64,000 bases of DNA from Streptomyces sp. SAI-135 (GCF_029893805.1 NZ_JARXYP010000002.1:4836001-4900000); one strand, 5' to 3'. Shown: positions 50,069 to 59,613, counted from the stretch's first letter. Notes: a model not told the origin generated them from the sequence alone. Program-made: numbers and translations.

Positions 50069-52507
50069 CTAATCGTCCGCGAGCCCCAGCTCCGCCCAGA
50101 TCGTCTTGCCGCCGGCCGTCTGCCGGCTCCCCCACCGCTCCGCCATCTGCGCGACCAGCAGCAGTCCCCGTCCGCCCTCGTCGAACGCCCGCGCCCGTCG
50201 CAGGTGCGGAGCGGTACTGCTGCCGTCGGAGACCTCGCAGATCAGCGCCGAGTCACGGATCAGCCGGAGGACCACCGGGTCCTCGCCGTAGCGGACGGCG
50301 TTCGTGACGAGTTCGCTGACGATCAGCTCCGTCGCGAAGGACGCCTCCCCGAGGCCCCACGCCGTAACCTGCTCGCTCGCCGCCTTCCGGGCCCGTGCCA
50401 CCGCCGCCGGATCGCGCCGGAGGTCCCAGGTGCGGACCTGGGAGGCGTCCAGGGCGGAGGTGCGGGCCAGCATCAGGACGATGTCGTCGGCGGGGCGGGC
50501 CGGGAGGACCGCCCGCAGGACCTCGTCGCAGGTCTCCTCCAGCGGACCCGCCCTGTCGGCCAGCGCCCCGCGCAGCAGGTTCAGCCCGACCTCGATGTCG
50601 CGGTCGGCCGTCTCGACCAGGCCGTCGGTGTAGAGGGCGAGCAGGCTGCCCTCCGCCAGCTCCACCTCGACGGACTCGAACGGCAGGCCGCCGAGGCCGA
50701 GGGGCGGGCCGGTCGGCAGGTGCAGGAAACGGACCTCGCCGTCCGGGGTGACCACGGCCGGCGGCGGATGGCCGGCGCGGGCCATCGTGCACCGGCGGGA
50801 GACCGGGTCGTAGACCGCGTAGAGGCAGGTGGCCCCCACCTCACCGGGTGCCGGGGCCTCCCCCGCCCGGTCGCGGGTGTCCGGCCCCTCCTCCCGGTCG
50901 AGCCGGACGACCAGGTCGTCGAGCTGGGTGAGGAGTTCGTCGGGGGCGAGGTCCACGTCCGCGAGGGTCCGTACGGCCGTGCGCAGGCGGCCCATCGTCG
51001 CCGAGGCGTGGATGCCGTGGCCCACCACGTCCCCCACGACCAGGGCGACCCGGGCGCCGGACAGCGGGATGACGTCGAACCAGTCCCCGCCCACGTCCGC
51101 CCCGGAGCCCGCCGGGAGATAGCGGTACGCCACGTCCATGGCCGCGAGGTCCGGCGGCCGCTCGGGCAGCAGGCTGCGCTGGAGGGTGAGGGCGGTACGG
51201 CGTTCGTGGGTGTAGCGGCGGGCGTTGTCCACGCTGACGGCGGCCCGCGCGACGATCTCCTCCGCGAGCAGCAGGTCGTCCTCGCTGAACGGCTCCGCCG
51301 TGCGGTGCCGCAGGAAGTGCACCAGGCCCAGGGTGACCCCTCGGGCCCGCAGCGGCACCATCATCACCGAGTGGATCATGTACTTGGCGACGGTCTCGGC
51401 ACGGGCCGGGGAGGACTCCACCCACTCCCGCATCCCGGGGTCCCCGGCCGCCGGACGGGTGCCGCGACCCCCGATGAGGGCCCGCATCGGGGGCGTGTCC
51501 ACCGGGTAGAACGTCTGCTCACCGGTGGGGACCACCGACTCCGGGCAGCCGTCGAGGACCGACCGCTGTGCCGTACGGCGTACCGTGACCGCCCGGTCCG
51601 GCGGCACCGGCTCCGGTTCCTCGCCGAGCGCCACCGACTCCAGCAGGTCCACGGTGACGAAGTCCGCGAAGCCCGTCACGGCCACCTCGGCCAGTTCCTC
51701 GGCGGTCCGGGTCACGTCCAGGGTGCTGCCGATGCGCAGGCTCGCGTCGTTGAGGACGGCGAGTCGGCGGCGGGCCCAGTACTGCTCGGTGGTGTCGAAG
51801 ACGGCCGCGGACAAGCCCCGCACCGCCCCGCTCGCGTCCTTCAGCGGGGACAGGAACATCGACCAGGCGTGGCCCCGCACCTCGCCGGGGGCCTGTCCGT
51901 AGTTCTCGTGGAAGATCGGCTCGCCGGTGCGCAGCACCTCCCGCTGGAGACGGTCGTACTCGTCGAAGGGCGGCTTCGGCTCCATCTCCCACAAGGTCAG
52001 TCCGCGCATCTCGGCCACGCTGCGGCCCATCACCAGGGTCATGGCCTCGTTGGCCGACACCAGCCGGGCCTCGGTGTCGTAGACCGCCACCGGCACGGGC
52101 AGCTGCGCGAGCGTGAGGTCCCACAGGGCCTCCGCGTCCGGTTCGACGGGCCCGGCCATGTGCTCGGGGGCGGGGGCGGTCACCAGCCACGGCCGCCTGC
52201 CCTCGCCGTCCGCGAGCGGTGTCCCCTTCAGCCGTACGACGACCCGGCCGCCGTCCCGGTGCCGCAGCGCGACCTCGGTGGCCCAGCGCCGGCCCTCGGC
52301 GACATGGCGGCGCGCGGACAGGGGCAGCTCGGCGGCGAGCAGTCCGGCGGCCCGGCGTCCCACGACGTCCTCGGCCTCGTACCCGAGCAGCTGATGCGCC
52401 CCCGCGCTCCACACCGCGATGGTCCCGTCGGCGTCGACGACGACCGCGAGGTCCTCGGGTACGCGTCCCTTCACGGTGCCTCCGGGTGTGCCGCCCCTGA
52501 TGTGCAT
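50069..52507 (-). CDS. PAS-PAS-GAF-SpoIIE-HATPase regulatory phosphatase
   Basis: This 812-residue protein has two PAS domains (about 15-125 and 130-255) and a GAF domain (about 270-430). A PP2C/SpoIIE phosphatase follows (about 445-650, with PAGSGADVGGDWFDVIPL and VVGDVVGHG), then an anti-sigma-type ATPase (about 680-800, ELIVSELVTNAVRYG, DEGGRGLLLVAQMAERWG). It probably dephosphorylates and phosphorylates an anti-anti-sigma partner encoded elsewhere. ATG 52507 has weak GGGA; GTG 52474 has GGAGG four bases ahead and may be the true start. Confidence 0.92.
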   Translation of the reverse strand: MHIRGGTPGGTVKGRVPEDLAVVVDADGTIAVWSAGAHQLLGYEAEDVVGRRAAGLLAAELPLSARRHVAEGRRWATEVALRHRDGGRVVVRLKGTPLADGEGRRPWLVTAPAPEHMAGPVEPDAEALWDLTLAQLPVPVAVYDTEARLVSANEAMTLVMGRSVAEMRGLTLWEMEPKPPFDEYDRLQREVLRTGEPIFHENYGQAPGEVRGHAWSMFLSPLKDASGAVRGLSAAVFDTTEQYWARRRLAVLNDASLRIGSTLDVTRTAEELAEVAVTGFADFVTVDLLESVALGEEPEPVPPDRAVTVRRTAQRSVLDGCPESVVPTGEQTFYPVDTPPMRALIGGRGTRPAAGDPGMREWVESSPARAETVAKYMIHSVMMVPLRARGVTLGLVHFLRHRTAEPFSEDDLLLAEEIVARAAVSVDNARRYTHERRTALTLQRSLLPERPPDLAAMDVAYRYLPAGSGADVGGDWFDVIPLSGARVALVVGDVVGHGIHASATMGRLRTAVRTLADVDLAPDELLTQLDDLVVRLDREEGPDTRDRAGEAPAPGEVGATCLYAVYDPVSRRCTMARAGHPPPAVVTPDGEVRFLHLPTGPPLGLGGLPFESVEVELAEGSLLALYTDGLVETADRDIEVGLNLLRGALADRAGPLEETCDEVLRAVLPARPADDIVLMLARTSALDASQVRTWDLRRDPAAVARARKAASEQVTAWGLGEASFATELIVSELVTNAVRYGEDPVVLRLIRDSALICEVSDGSSTAPHLRRARAFDEGGRGLLLVAQMAERWGSRQTAGGKTIWAELGLADD

Positions 52508-52723
52508 GTTCCCAGCGTCGCGCCGCGCGGCTCCCCGCTCAAGCGATGACGAGCGACGGCGGTCGCCGGCGCGCGATGAGGGGAGGAACACGGCGGCGCT
52601 GCCGTGAGGAGCCGCAGTCTTGCACGAGGCGGCGGGCGCGGGCAGCGGAACGGGATGATCCCGGGCACCGCACGGCGGCGGGCGGGAGCGGTGGCCGCGA
52701 CCGCCGCCGTGCGCCCGGTGACG

Positions 52724-53026
52724 TCAGCCCAGCGGGGTGTCGGCCCAGGGGAGGGAGGCCGCCGGGTCGTTGAAGGCTTCCTGGCGGGGCGGCTGGACCT
52801 CGTGGCAGGTGAAGCCGAGCCGGGTCAGGGCCCGGCCGACCTCGCTGGCCGTGAAGTCGCGGCGGTCCTGCCGGGTGATGACCTGGCCGACCTGCTTGAC
52901 CGGGTAGACGTGGGGGCCGACGGTCACGCACAGGCCGGTGGCGGGTTCGGGCTGGACGCCGTCCATCGACCTCTCGACCTCGCTCATGGTCAGGTCGAAG
53001 GGAAAACGTGCGATGACGATGCGCAT
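52724..53026 (-). CDS. SCO5918 family protein
   Basis: A 100-residue protein (MRIVIARFPFDLTMSEVERSM, then VTVGPHVYPVKQVGQVITRQDRRDFTASEVGRALTRLGFTCHEV in outline). It is recognised as the SCO5918 family, found beside cold-shock/DEAD-box helicase genes in Streptomyces, as here. GGAGG stands four bases ahead of ATG 53026. Its role is unknown, and it may belong to the helicase operon. Confidence 0.85.
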   Translation of the reverse strand: MRIVIARFPFDLTMSEVERSMDGVQPEPATGLCVTVGPHVYPVKQVGQVITRQDRRDFTASEVGRALTRLGFTCHEVQPPRQEAFNDPAASLPWADTPLG

Positions 53027-53148
53027 GGTGCCTCCACGGGGAGCGGTCGGGACGTGACGGTGAGAACGGCCAGGGTGCGGCCCTGCTCGTCTCCTTCTCG
53101 ACGGGACGCCGGCGGCCGGGCCACCGGCCCCGTCAGTCGGTCGTACGG

Positions 53149-54579
53149 CTATCGGCTGGTGGGGGTGGAGCGGCGGCGGCCCCGCGCGGAGCGGCTGCTG
53201 CGGTTGCGTCCCGCGGACCCGGAGCGCTTCGGGGCCTCGGCGGGCGCGGGCGCGGGCAGGGTGACGGGCACACCGGAGGGGGTGCGGGCGCCGGTGATGC
53301 GGTTCAGCTCGGCCTCGCCCGGACGGACCCGGGTGATCCGCGCCGTGACGCCCGCGTCGGACATCAGACGGTCCACCGCGCGCCGCTGGTGCGGCAGGAC
53401 CAGGGTGACGACCGTGCCGGACTCGCCGGCACGTGCGGTCCGGCCGCCGCGGTGCAGGTAGTCCTTGTGATCGGCGGGCGGGTCGAAGTTGACGACGAGG
53501 TCGACGTCGTCGACGTGGATGCCGCGGGCCGCCACGTTGGTGGCCACCAGGACGGTCACCTGGCCGTCCTTGAACTGGCCGAGGGTGCGGGTGCGCTGCG
53601 GCTGCGACTTGCCGCCGTGCAGCGCCGAGGCCCGTACACCCACCGACAGCAGGTGCTTGGCGAGGCGCTCCGCCGCGTGCTTGGTGTCCAGGAACATGAT
53701 CACGCGGCCGTCGCGGGCGGCGATCTCGGTGGCGGTGGCGTGCTTGTCGTCGTCCCGGACGTGCAGGAGGTGGTGGTCCATCGTGGTGACGGTGCCCGCG
53801 GACGGGTCGACCGAGTGCACCACCGGGTCGTGCAGGTAGGTGCGCACCAGCCGGTCGATGTTGCGGTCGAGGGTGGCCGAGAAGAGCATCCGCTGGCCGT
53901 CGGGGCGCACCTGGTCGAGCAGGGCGGTGACCTGGGGCATGAAGCCCATGTCGGTCATCTGGTCCGCCTCGTCGAGCACGGTCATGGTGACCTGGCTCAG
54001 GCTGCAGTCGCCGCGCTCGATGAGGTCCTTGAGCCGGCCGGGAGTGGCCACGAGGACCTCGGCGCCGGCCCGCAGTGCGGATGCCTGCCGGCCGATCGAC
54101 ATGCCGCCGACGACGGTGGCCGCGCGCAGGCGCAGCGCCCGCGCGTAGGGGGTGAGCGCGTCGGTGACCTGCTGGGCGAGCTCGCGGGTGGGGACGAGGA
54201 CCAGGGCGAGCGGGTGCCGGGGCTCGGCGCGCTGTCCGTCCAGGCGGGCCAGCAGCGGCAGACCGAAGGCGAGCGTCTTGCCCGAGCCGGTGCGGCCGCG
54301 GCCGAGGACGTCACGGCCGGCCAGGGAGTTCGGCAGGGTCGCCGCCTGGATGGGGAAGGGAGTGGTCACTCCCTCGGCGACCAGCGCGGCCTGCATGCGC
54401 GCGGGCAGGTCGAGGTCGGTGAACGCCTCCACCGCGGGCAGGGCCTCGGTGAGGGTGGTGGGGAGGGTGAACTCGCCGCGGGGCGCGGCGGCCGGGCGGG
54501 AGCGCTGGTGGCTCACGGCGCGGGAGCGCGGGCGGCCGGTGGTGGTGCCGTTGTTCCCGGTACGGCGGGTGCGATTCAT
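53149..54579 (-). CDS. DEAD-box RNA helicase, copy 1
   Basis: The 476-residue protein has all DEAD-box motifs: Q motif PFPIQAATLP, Walker A GRTGSGKT, PTRELA, TPGR, DEAD (VLDEADQM), SAT and HRGGRTARAG. Basic tails at both ends help bind RNA. It should unwind structured RNA, particularly in the cold. ATG 54579 is supported by alignment with the second copy, which also begins MNRTR; its Shine-Dalgarno region GAGGAAGGG is partly buried in an upstream stem. It lies downstream of a csp gene separated by a terminator hairpin. It is about 70-75% identical to the second helicase. Confidence 0.93.
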   Translation of the reverse strand: MNRTRRTGNNGTTTGRPRSRAVSHQRSRPAAAPRGEFTLPTTLTEALPAVEAFTDLDLPARMQAALVAEGVTTPFPIQAATLPNSLAGRDVLGRGRTGSGKTLAFGLPLLARLDGQRAEPRHPLALVLVPTRELAQQVTDALTPYARALRLRAATVVGGMSIGRQASALRAGAEVLVATPGRLKDLIERGDCSLSQVTMTVLDEADQMTDMGFMPQVTALLDQVRPDGQRMLFSATLDRNIDRLVRTYLHDPVVHSVDPSAGTVTTMDHHLLHVRDDDKHATATEIAARDGRVIMFLDTKHAAERLAKHLLSVGVRASALHGGKSQPQRTRTLGQFKDGQVTVLVATNVAARGIHVDDVDLVVNFDPPADHKDYLHRGGRTARAGESGTVVTLVLPHQRRAVDRLMSDAGVTARITRVRPGEAELNRITGARTPSGVPVTLPAPAPAEAPKRSGSAGRNRSSRSARGRRRSTPTSR

Positions 54580-54592
54580 GGGAGGGGAACCC

Positions 54593-54623
54593 TTCCTCGA
54601 TGCGTGCGGCACGTGTCGAGGAA
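54593..54623 (-). promoter_or_regulatory. Stem-loop in the leader of helicase copy 1
   Basis: On the minus strand TTCCTCGA pairs with TCGAGGAA around a 15-base loop containing CACGTGCCGCACGCA. The 3' arm runs into the Shine-Dalgarno region (GAGGAAGGG), so folding should restrict ribosome entry. The same structure, with one compensatory base-pair change, precedes helicase copy 2. Confidence 0.65.
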
Positions 54624-54731
54624 TTCCTCCGGGGCGCGGCGAAACCGCACGAGAATTCGCAAGAAAGAGCCGGGGAGAAACGAAGACAATCAGATTGTTC
54701 GAGTCAATCGGATGCTTCCGAGCAATGGACA

Positions 54732-54758
54732 GGGCCCGCACCCCAAGAGTGCGGGCCC
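54732..54758 (-). terminator. Hairpin between csp copy 1 and the helicase
   Basis: GGGCCCGCAC and GTGCGGGCCC form a perfect 10-bp stem with a 7-base loop, 24 bases after the csp stop. A near-identical hairpin occurs in the second copy. It probably terminates most csp transcripts and lets a fraction read into the helicase. Confidence 0.75.
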
Positions 54759-54782
54759 CAGCCGTGAAGATACGCGTCAGCG

Positions 54783-54986
54783 TCAGGCGGGAACGATGTT
54801 CTCGGCCTGCGGGCCCTTCTGGCCCTGCGTGACGTCGAAGGTAACCTTCTGGCCTTCCTGAAGCTCGCGGAAGCCGGAGGTGGCGATGTTCGAGTAGTGC
54901 GCGAACACGTCAGCGCCGCCGCCGTCCTGCTCGATGAAGCCGAAGCCCTTTTCCGCGTTGAACCACTTCACGGTGCCAGATGCCAT
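54783..54986 (-). CDS. CspA-family cold-shock protein, copy 1
   Basis: The 67-residue cold-shock domain has RNP1 KGFGFI and RNP2 DVFAHY and the invariant start ASGTVKWFNAEKGFG. It binds single-stranded nucleic acid and acts as an RNA chaperone. ATG 54986 has GGGAG seven bases ahead. A long leader of about 135 bases, as in cspA genes, is predicted from the conserved promoter. It pairs with the helicase downstream, and nine residues differ from copy 2. Confidence 0.95.
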   Translation of the reverse strand: MASGTVKWFNAEKGFGFIEQDGGGADVFAHYSNIATSGFRELQEGQKVTFDVTQGQKGPQAENIVPA

Positions 54987-55128
54987 ATTGAATCTCCCTA
55001 GGGGGCAGTGCCGGGACCCGCACTGTACGGACCCCGAGTCGCCGCGATGGACTCCCCTCCGGAAGACCCGGAAAGACGCCGAGGAACTTCAGAGAAATTC
55101 TCCGGAAACCAAAACTGCAACTTTTATC

Positions 55129-55134
55129 ACGGTA
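55129..55134 (-). promoter_or_regulatory. Promoter -10 of csp copy 1
   Basis: TACCGT fits TANNNT and is followed by a segment ending AGTTGCAG that is shared with the second csp promoter (TACTGT at 62360-62365, then AGTTGCAG). The mRNA would have a leader of about 135 bases. Confidence 0.5.
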
Positions 55135-55617
55135 ACACACGGTAGGTGGGCGGATCTACGCTGTCCGGAATCCTGGCGGCGACCGGCCCGAAAACTTCGC
55201 CGCGCCCTGCCCGCGATTCTGTCGCGGCCGTGACAGTTATTCGTCCGGCGCGCGGCGCGTCTCCTCGTCCGAACGGGTCCGGGCGGAGGGCCCCGACAGG
55301 CCTGGCCTCCGGGACGACGATACGGCAGGGGTGCAGTTCTGGCGTCGAGAAGTGAGAAAATATATCGCCACGACATCAGGTTTCTGAATCCGCCCGAAGC
55401 TCCCGAGGATCACCCCCGCCGTGCATCGTGATCCGCCACACGCGCACCCAACCCACCACCGCAGCGCGGTGTTCGATTACCGCCGCCATGTCATACCCTG
55501 CATCTTCGGTGAGCCGGGTCTCAGGGGGGACACAGGAACCCGGACCGCGATCCTTCCCTCTTCCCCAGTCGGGCGGGCGGTTCTCTGACGGGCATCTAGT
55601 GAAACTGGCTGAAATTG
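55135..55617. other. Intergenic region, no gene recognised
   Basis: Upstream of the csp promoter and of the divergent PAP2 gene I find no frame with a recognised motif. The composition is less GC-rich near 55335-55400, where the sequence could carry the upstream parts of the csp promoter. Confidence 0.4.
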
Positions 55618-56982
55618 ATGGAAATGCCACCGCGGGTTCGATCGCGGGCGAGACTCTGGGCCGTGGCGGCCGTCGTGGCCCTCGGGTTCTTCGTCGCGAT
55701 GGAGTGCGTCGCGCGCGGCTACGGTCTGCCCGGGCCGCTCACCGTCCAGGCGCGGGAGTTCGTGTGCCCGCCCAAGTCGGGCCCCCTGCTGTACGCCGGC
55801 CTGGCGCTGATGATGGTGGTGCTGACCTGGCGACAGCGGTTCGTCGCGATCGGCACCGCGATCGGCATCGACCTGGCCTTCGCCCTGTTCCGGTGGCTGT
55901 TCGACATCGAGGTCGCCCACGGCCACCCCTTCGGGAACGGCGCGCTGTGGGTGATCGTGGGCTGCGCGGTCGTCGCCCTCACCCGCCGCACCGGCCCGGA
56001 ACGCGTCCTGCTGCTGAAGGGCGTCGGCCTGGGCCTGCTGCTGGTGGCCGGCCGCAAGACCGGTGACACCTGGCTCCTCATCACCGCGAAGAGCCGCCAC
56101 CTGGTCCTCGACCCCTATCTGGCCAACGCCGACCACGCCCTGGGCAACCCCTCGTGGATCATGGGCCGGATCGTCACGGCCACCGGAGCGATCGGCTTCA
56201 ACTTCCTCGACACCATCTACGGCCAGCTGGCGGTGGCCGCGGTGGTCGTCGCGCTGTACCAACTGCGCGACGTGGCGGCGGAGCGCCGCTTCCCGCGTCA
56301 CCACCTCGTGCGCACGTTCCTGCTGATCGGCCTCCTCGGACCGGCCATCTACATGATCTTCCCGGTGGTCGGGCCGGTCTTCGCCTACGGCACCGGGACC
56401 GACCACTGGGCGCCGATCGCCCTGTGGTCGCCGCAGATACCCAGCGACGGGCACTGGGCGGTGGCGAACCTGTGGCCGCAGACCCCGCCGCCGATATCCG
56501 CCCCGCACTCCATACCCTTCGACGGGATCACCCCCCGCAACTGCATGCCCAGCCTGCACACCGCGTGGGCCGTCGCGATCTTCATCCACTCCCGCACGGG
56601 CCCCCGTGCCCTGCGCTACGCGGGCACCTTCTGGCTGATCGCCACCCTGACCGCCACGCTGGGCTTCGGCTACCACTACGGCGTGGACCTCGTCGCCGGT
56701 GTGGTCTTCACCCTCACCATCGAGGCGGGCGTGCGCTCCTTCGACCGCGGCTGGGACCGGTCCGGGCTCCAACTGACCGCCTACGGCACGGCGGTCTTCG
56801 CCGCGCTCCTGGTGTCGTACCGCTTCCTGCCGGTGCGGATGGCCGAGTACCCCTGGCTGGCCGGGCCGCTGCTCCTGCTGGCGATGGGCTCGGTGATCTA
56901 CGGCTATCTGCGGACCGTCGCCCGGTGGGAGCCGGCGACCGTGCCGACGCGGTCCCCGCAGCCGCAGCCCGAACTGCTGTGA
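55618..56982 (+). CDS. PAP2-family membrane protein
   Basis: The 454-residue protein has about eleven membrane helices. The phosphatase active-site pattern near the C-terminal third reads NCMPSLHTAWAVAIF and GFGYHYGVDLVAG, in place of PSGH and the final His/Asp motif, so catalytic His residues are present. It resembles inositol-phosphorylceramide synthase-like/PAP2 enzymes acting on lipid phosphates. ATG 55618 lacks a Shine-Dalgarno sequence; ATG 55624 is close behind. Confidence 0.87.
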   Translation: MEMPPRVRSRARLWAVAAVVALGFFVAMECVARGYGLPGPLTVQAREFVCPPKSGPLLYAGLALMMVVLTWRQRFVAIGTAIGIDLAFALFRWLFDIEVAHGHPFGNGALWVIVGCAVVALTRRTGPERVLLLKGVGLGLLLVAGRKTGDTWLLITAKSRHLVLDPYLANADHALGNPSWIMGRIVTATGAIGFNFLDTIYGQLAVAAVVVALYQLRDVAAERRFPRHHLVRTFLLIGLLGPAIYMIFPVVGPVFAYGTGTDHWAPIALWSPQIPSDGHWAVANLWPQTPPPISAPHSIPFDGITPRNCMPSLHTAWAVAIFIHSRTGPRALRYAGTFWLIATLTATLGFGYHYGVDLVAGVVFTLTIEAGVRSFDRGWDRSGLQLTAYGTAVFAALLVSYRFLPVRMAEYPWLAGPLLLLAMGSVIYGYLRTVARWEPATVPTRSPQPQPELL

Positions 56983-57001
56983 ACCGCGGCGGAGGTCCGG
57001 A

Positions 57002-58321
57002 TCAGCCGCCCACCCGCTCGATCCACTCGCTGCCGCCCAGCGGATAGTCGTAGCCCGGGCGGCCCACGTCGGCGCTGGTGCGGAACGGCCGGCCCGCGTC
57101 GTCGATGTGGACGGTGCCGCTGCGGCCGCCGCTGGACCAGTCGAGGCTGAGGTCCCAGCGGACGTCGTGCGCCGCGCTGTGGGCGGTGATGTAGAAGACC
57201 TCCGGGTCGGACTCGCTGACCTTGTACGGGAAGTCGCGCTGGCCGTTCTTCACGGTGACCGTGGGGCTGCCGTTGTCCAGGTCGATGTCGAACGACTTGG
57301 TGCCGACCCCGCCCCCGCAGCCGACGCCCATCGAGTAGTCGTTCCAGGCGAGCGGCGCGCCCTTGGTGAGGAAGCGGACGTGCAGGGCGTTCAGGACGAC
57401 GGTCCCGTCACCCGTGCCCTGGACGGTGAGCGCGATCCGCTGCTCGCCCGAGGAGACCGCCCCGTACGCACCGGCCCAGCGCCGTGCGTCCTGCTCGGTC
57501 GCCGGCGGGCCGACCTGCTCGGGTTCGCTGTCGACGAGGAAGTGCTGGCTGCACGGATTCTCGTAGACGTAGGGGCGGACACCGACGGTGAGCGGGACGG
57601 CGTCGGCGGGCCGGTCCGCGTCCTGCCTGCCGCCCCCGTTCGCGGTGCCGGTGCCCCCGGGACGGGCGGTCGCGGGCCGGGAGCCGGTGGCCGACGCGGA
57701 CGGTCCGTGTGTGCTCCCGTCGGCGGACGGGGTGGCGGAGGACCGACCGGCGACACCGGTGTCCGGGGTCGGGCTGTCCAGGGTGCCGGTGGCGGCCGGC
57801 ACGGTGGTGTCCCCGGCCAGGAAGACCATCGGACGCAGGACGTACACGGCGGATCCCAGTGCGGCGACCACAGCGACGGAGGCGATCAGCGCGGTGCGGC
57901 GACGACGGAGCCAGGCGGCGGAAGCACGAGGCGCTTCGGCCTCCGGCTCGCCGGTGCCGGTGACGGCCTCGGTGTCGCCCCCACCCTCACCCTCGGTCCC
58001 GCCCTTGTCCGTACCGGCCCCGAGCGCCGGGTCCTCGGCCGCGCTCCGGTCCGGTCGGCGCCCCCGTTCCGCGTCCGCCAGGATCCAGTGCCGGTGCAGC
58101 TCCACCAGCTCCTGCGGTGTGGCCCGGCAGACCCGCGCGAGTCGCTCCACCGGGGCGTACTCGACCGGCACGGCGGTGCCGTTGCAGTAGCGGTGCAGCG
58201 TCGACGTGCTCATGTGCAGCCGCTTGGCGAGCGTTCCGTAGCTCAGCCCCGACCGGTCCTTGAGCTCCCGCAGCAGCCGTGCGAACGCCTCGGTCCGTTC
58301 GGTCCCCGTTGCCCCTGACAC
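57002..58321 (-). CDS. Membrane-spanning HTH regulator with external domain
   Basis: The 439-residue protein starts with an XRE-type helix-turn-helix (about 20-55, LSYGTLAKRLHMSTSTLHRYCNG), then a charged linker and one membrane helix (about 142-162, TALIASVAVVAALGSAVYVL). A Ser/Thr/Pro stalk and an external beta-rich domain of about 190 residues follow (PYVYENPCSQHFLVDSEPEQVG, ALHVRFLTKG in outline). This is a one-component signal transducer linking an extracellular input to DNA binding. GTG 58321 has GAGGGGA ahead. It diverges from the DUF4232 lipoprotein. Confidence 0.87.
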   Translation of the reverse strand: MSGATGTERTEAFARLLRELKDRSGLSYGTLAKRLHMSTSTLHRYCNGTAVPVEYAPVERLARVCRATPQELVELHRHWILADAERGRRPDRSAAEDPALGAGTDKGGTEGEGGGDTEAVTGTGEPEAEAPRASAAWLRRRRTALIASVAVVAALGSAVYVLRPMVFLAGDTTVPAATGTLDSPTPDTGVAGRSSATPSADGSTHGPSASATGSRPATARPGGTGTANGGGRQDADRPADAVPLTVGVRPYVYENPCSQHFLVDSEPEQVGPPATEQDARRWAGAYGAVSSGEQRIALTVQGTGDGTVVLNALHVRFLTKGAPLAWNDYSMGVGCGGGVGTKSFDIDLDNGSPTVTVKNGQRDFPYKVSESDPEVFYITAHSAAHDVRWDLSLDWSSGGRSGTVHIDDAGRPFRTSADVGRPGYDYPLGGSEWIERVGG

Positions 58322-58508
58322 CCGTTCCCCTCACCCCGCGCATCCCGGTCACGCATTCCAGGGTCGGCACGTTCCCCCTGTTCAGAGCCCGTTTCGGCGT
58401 TCCAGCGTCCCCAACTGCCCGCTGGGCGTGGCGGTCGGGACGGATCACCTCACAAGCTTCGGTCATCCAATCACCACCGCCACCCGAACTCCGAAGGGGT
58501 ACAGCAGC

Positions 58509-59231
58509 ATGTCCAAGACCTCCCGCGTCCGTCTCGTCGCCGCCGCCGCGACCACCGTTCTCGCCGCGCTCTCGCTGACCGCGTGCAACGACGGCACAGG
58601 CACCCAGGACGAGGGGCGCGCGGCCTCCTCTCCGGCCACGGACGCCCACTCCCCGGCCCCCTCGGCCGGTACGGACCGGCCGGCCTCGACGGGTGCCACG
58701 GGTCCGGCGGGCTCCACGGGCTCCTCCGGAACCGGCTCCGTGGGCGGGGCCACGCCGTCCGCCCCGCCCAGCCCGGTCTCGAAGACCCCGGGCGCCGCCG
58801 CCAGGCCGGTCACCTGCGAGGGCTCCACCACGAGGACGGTCGCGGCCCCGCTGACCCGCCCGGTGAACCACATGCTGCTCACGGTGACCAACACCGGCAG
58901 CACGAGCTGCTACCTGTACGGCTACCCGGCCGTCCGCTTCGGCGAGGCCCAGGCGGTGCCCCCGGTCATCGAAGCCTCGCAGCCGCAGGCGGTGGTCACC
59001 CTCGCGCCGGGCGAGTCCGGATACGCCTCGGTCAACCTGTCCGCCACCGACGGCAGCGCCGGGAACGGCCGCACCGCCAAGTCCCTGACCGTGTACTTCC
59101 AGGGCCGCTCCGGCAACGGGAGCACCGGCACGGGCGCCCACCCGGCGCTGCCCGCGAAGGGCGTCTACGTCGACGACTCGCTCAAGGTCACGTACTGGCA
59201 GCAGTCGATGGACGACGCCATCAGCTGGTGA
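58509..59231 (+). CDS. DUF4232 domain lipoprotein
   Basis: A 240-residue lipoprotein with lipobox LTAC (Cys24), a long Ser/Pro/Gly linker and a C-terminal DUF4232 domain (VNHMLLTVTNTGSTSCYLYGYPAVRFG, TLAPGESGYASVNLS in outline). It is surface-exposed and of unknown role. It may be a target or partner of the divergently encoded membrane HTH regulator. Confidence 0.88.
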   Translation: MSKTSRVRLVAAAATTVLAALSLTACNDGTGTQDEGRAASSPATDAHSPAPSAGTDRPASTGATGPAGSTGSSGTGSVGGATPSAPPSPVSKTPGAAARPVTCEGSTTRTVAAPLTRPVNHMLLTVTNTGSTSCYLYGYPAVRFGEAQAVPPVIEASQPQAVVTLAPGESGYASVNLSATDGSAGNGRTAKSLTVYFQGRSGNGSTGTGAHPALPAKGVYVDDSLKVTYWQQSMDDAISW

Positions 59232-59255
59232 CACCCCGCCGGGCCGTCGACGGGG

Positions 59256-59606
59256 TCAGCCGGCGCGGGAGCCGGTGTTGTCGGCCGCGGCGTTCGCGGC
59301 GCGGCGGTACTCGGCGTTGATGCGCTGTGCTTCCTCGAGCTGGTCCTCGAGGATGACGATGCGGCAGGCAGCCTCGATCGGGGTGCCCCGGTCGACGAGT
59401 TCGCGGGCACGGGCGGCGATCCGCAACTGATAACGGGAGTACCGGCGGTGTCCGCCCTCCGAGCGCAGGGGAGTGATCAGCCGGGCCTCGCCGATGGCTC
59501 GGAGGAAGCCCGGGGTCGTACCGAGCATCTCCGCGGCCCGGCCCATCGTGTACGCGGGGTAGTCGTCGTCGTCCAGGCGATCGCCGAGTGGATTATCTGC
59601 TGCCAT
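59256..59606 (-). CDS. MerR-family transcriptional regulator
   Basis: The 116-residue protein has a winged HTH at the N-terminus (YTMGRAAEMLGTTPGFLRAIGEARLITPLRSEGGHRRYSRYQLR) and a short coiled-coil C-terminus with no Cys-rich effector part. This places it with BldC/HspR-like members. ATG 59606 has GAGG five bases ahead. CGTTGTGCAACG, eight bases upstream of the start, may be its own operator. A promoter of MerR type lies about 320 bases away. Confidence 0.87.
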   Translation of the reverse strand: MAADNPLGDRLDDDDYPAYTMGRAAEMLGTTPGFLRAIGEARLITPLRSEGGHRRYSRYQLRIAARARELVDRGTPIEAACRIVILEDQLEEAQRINAEYRRAANAAADNTGSRAG

Positions 59607-59613
59607 GTCACCT

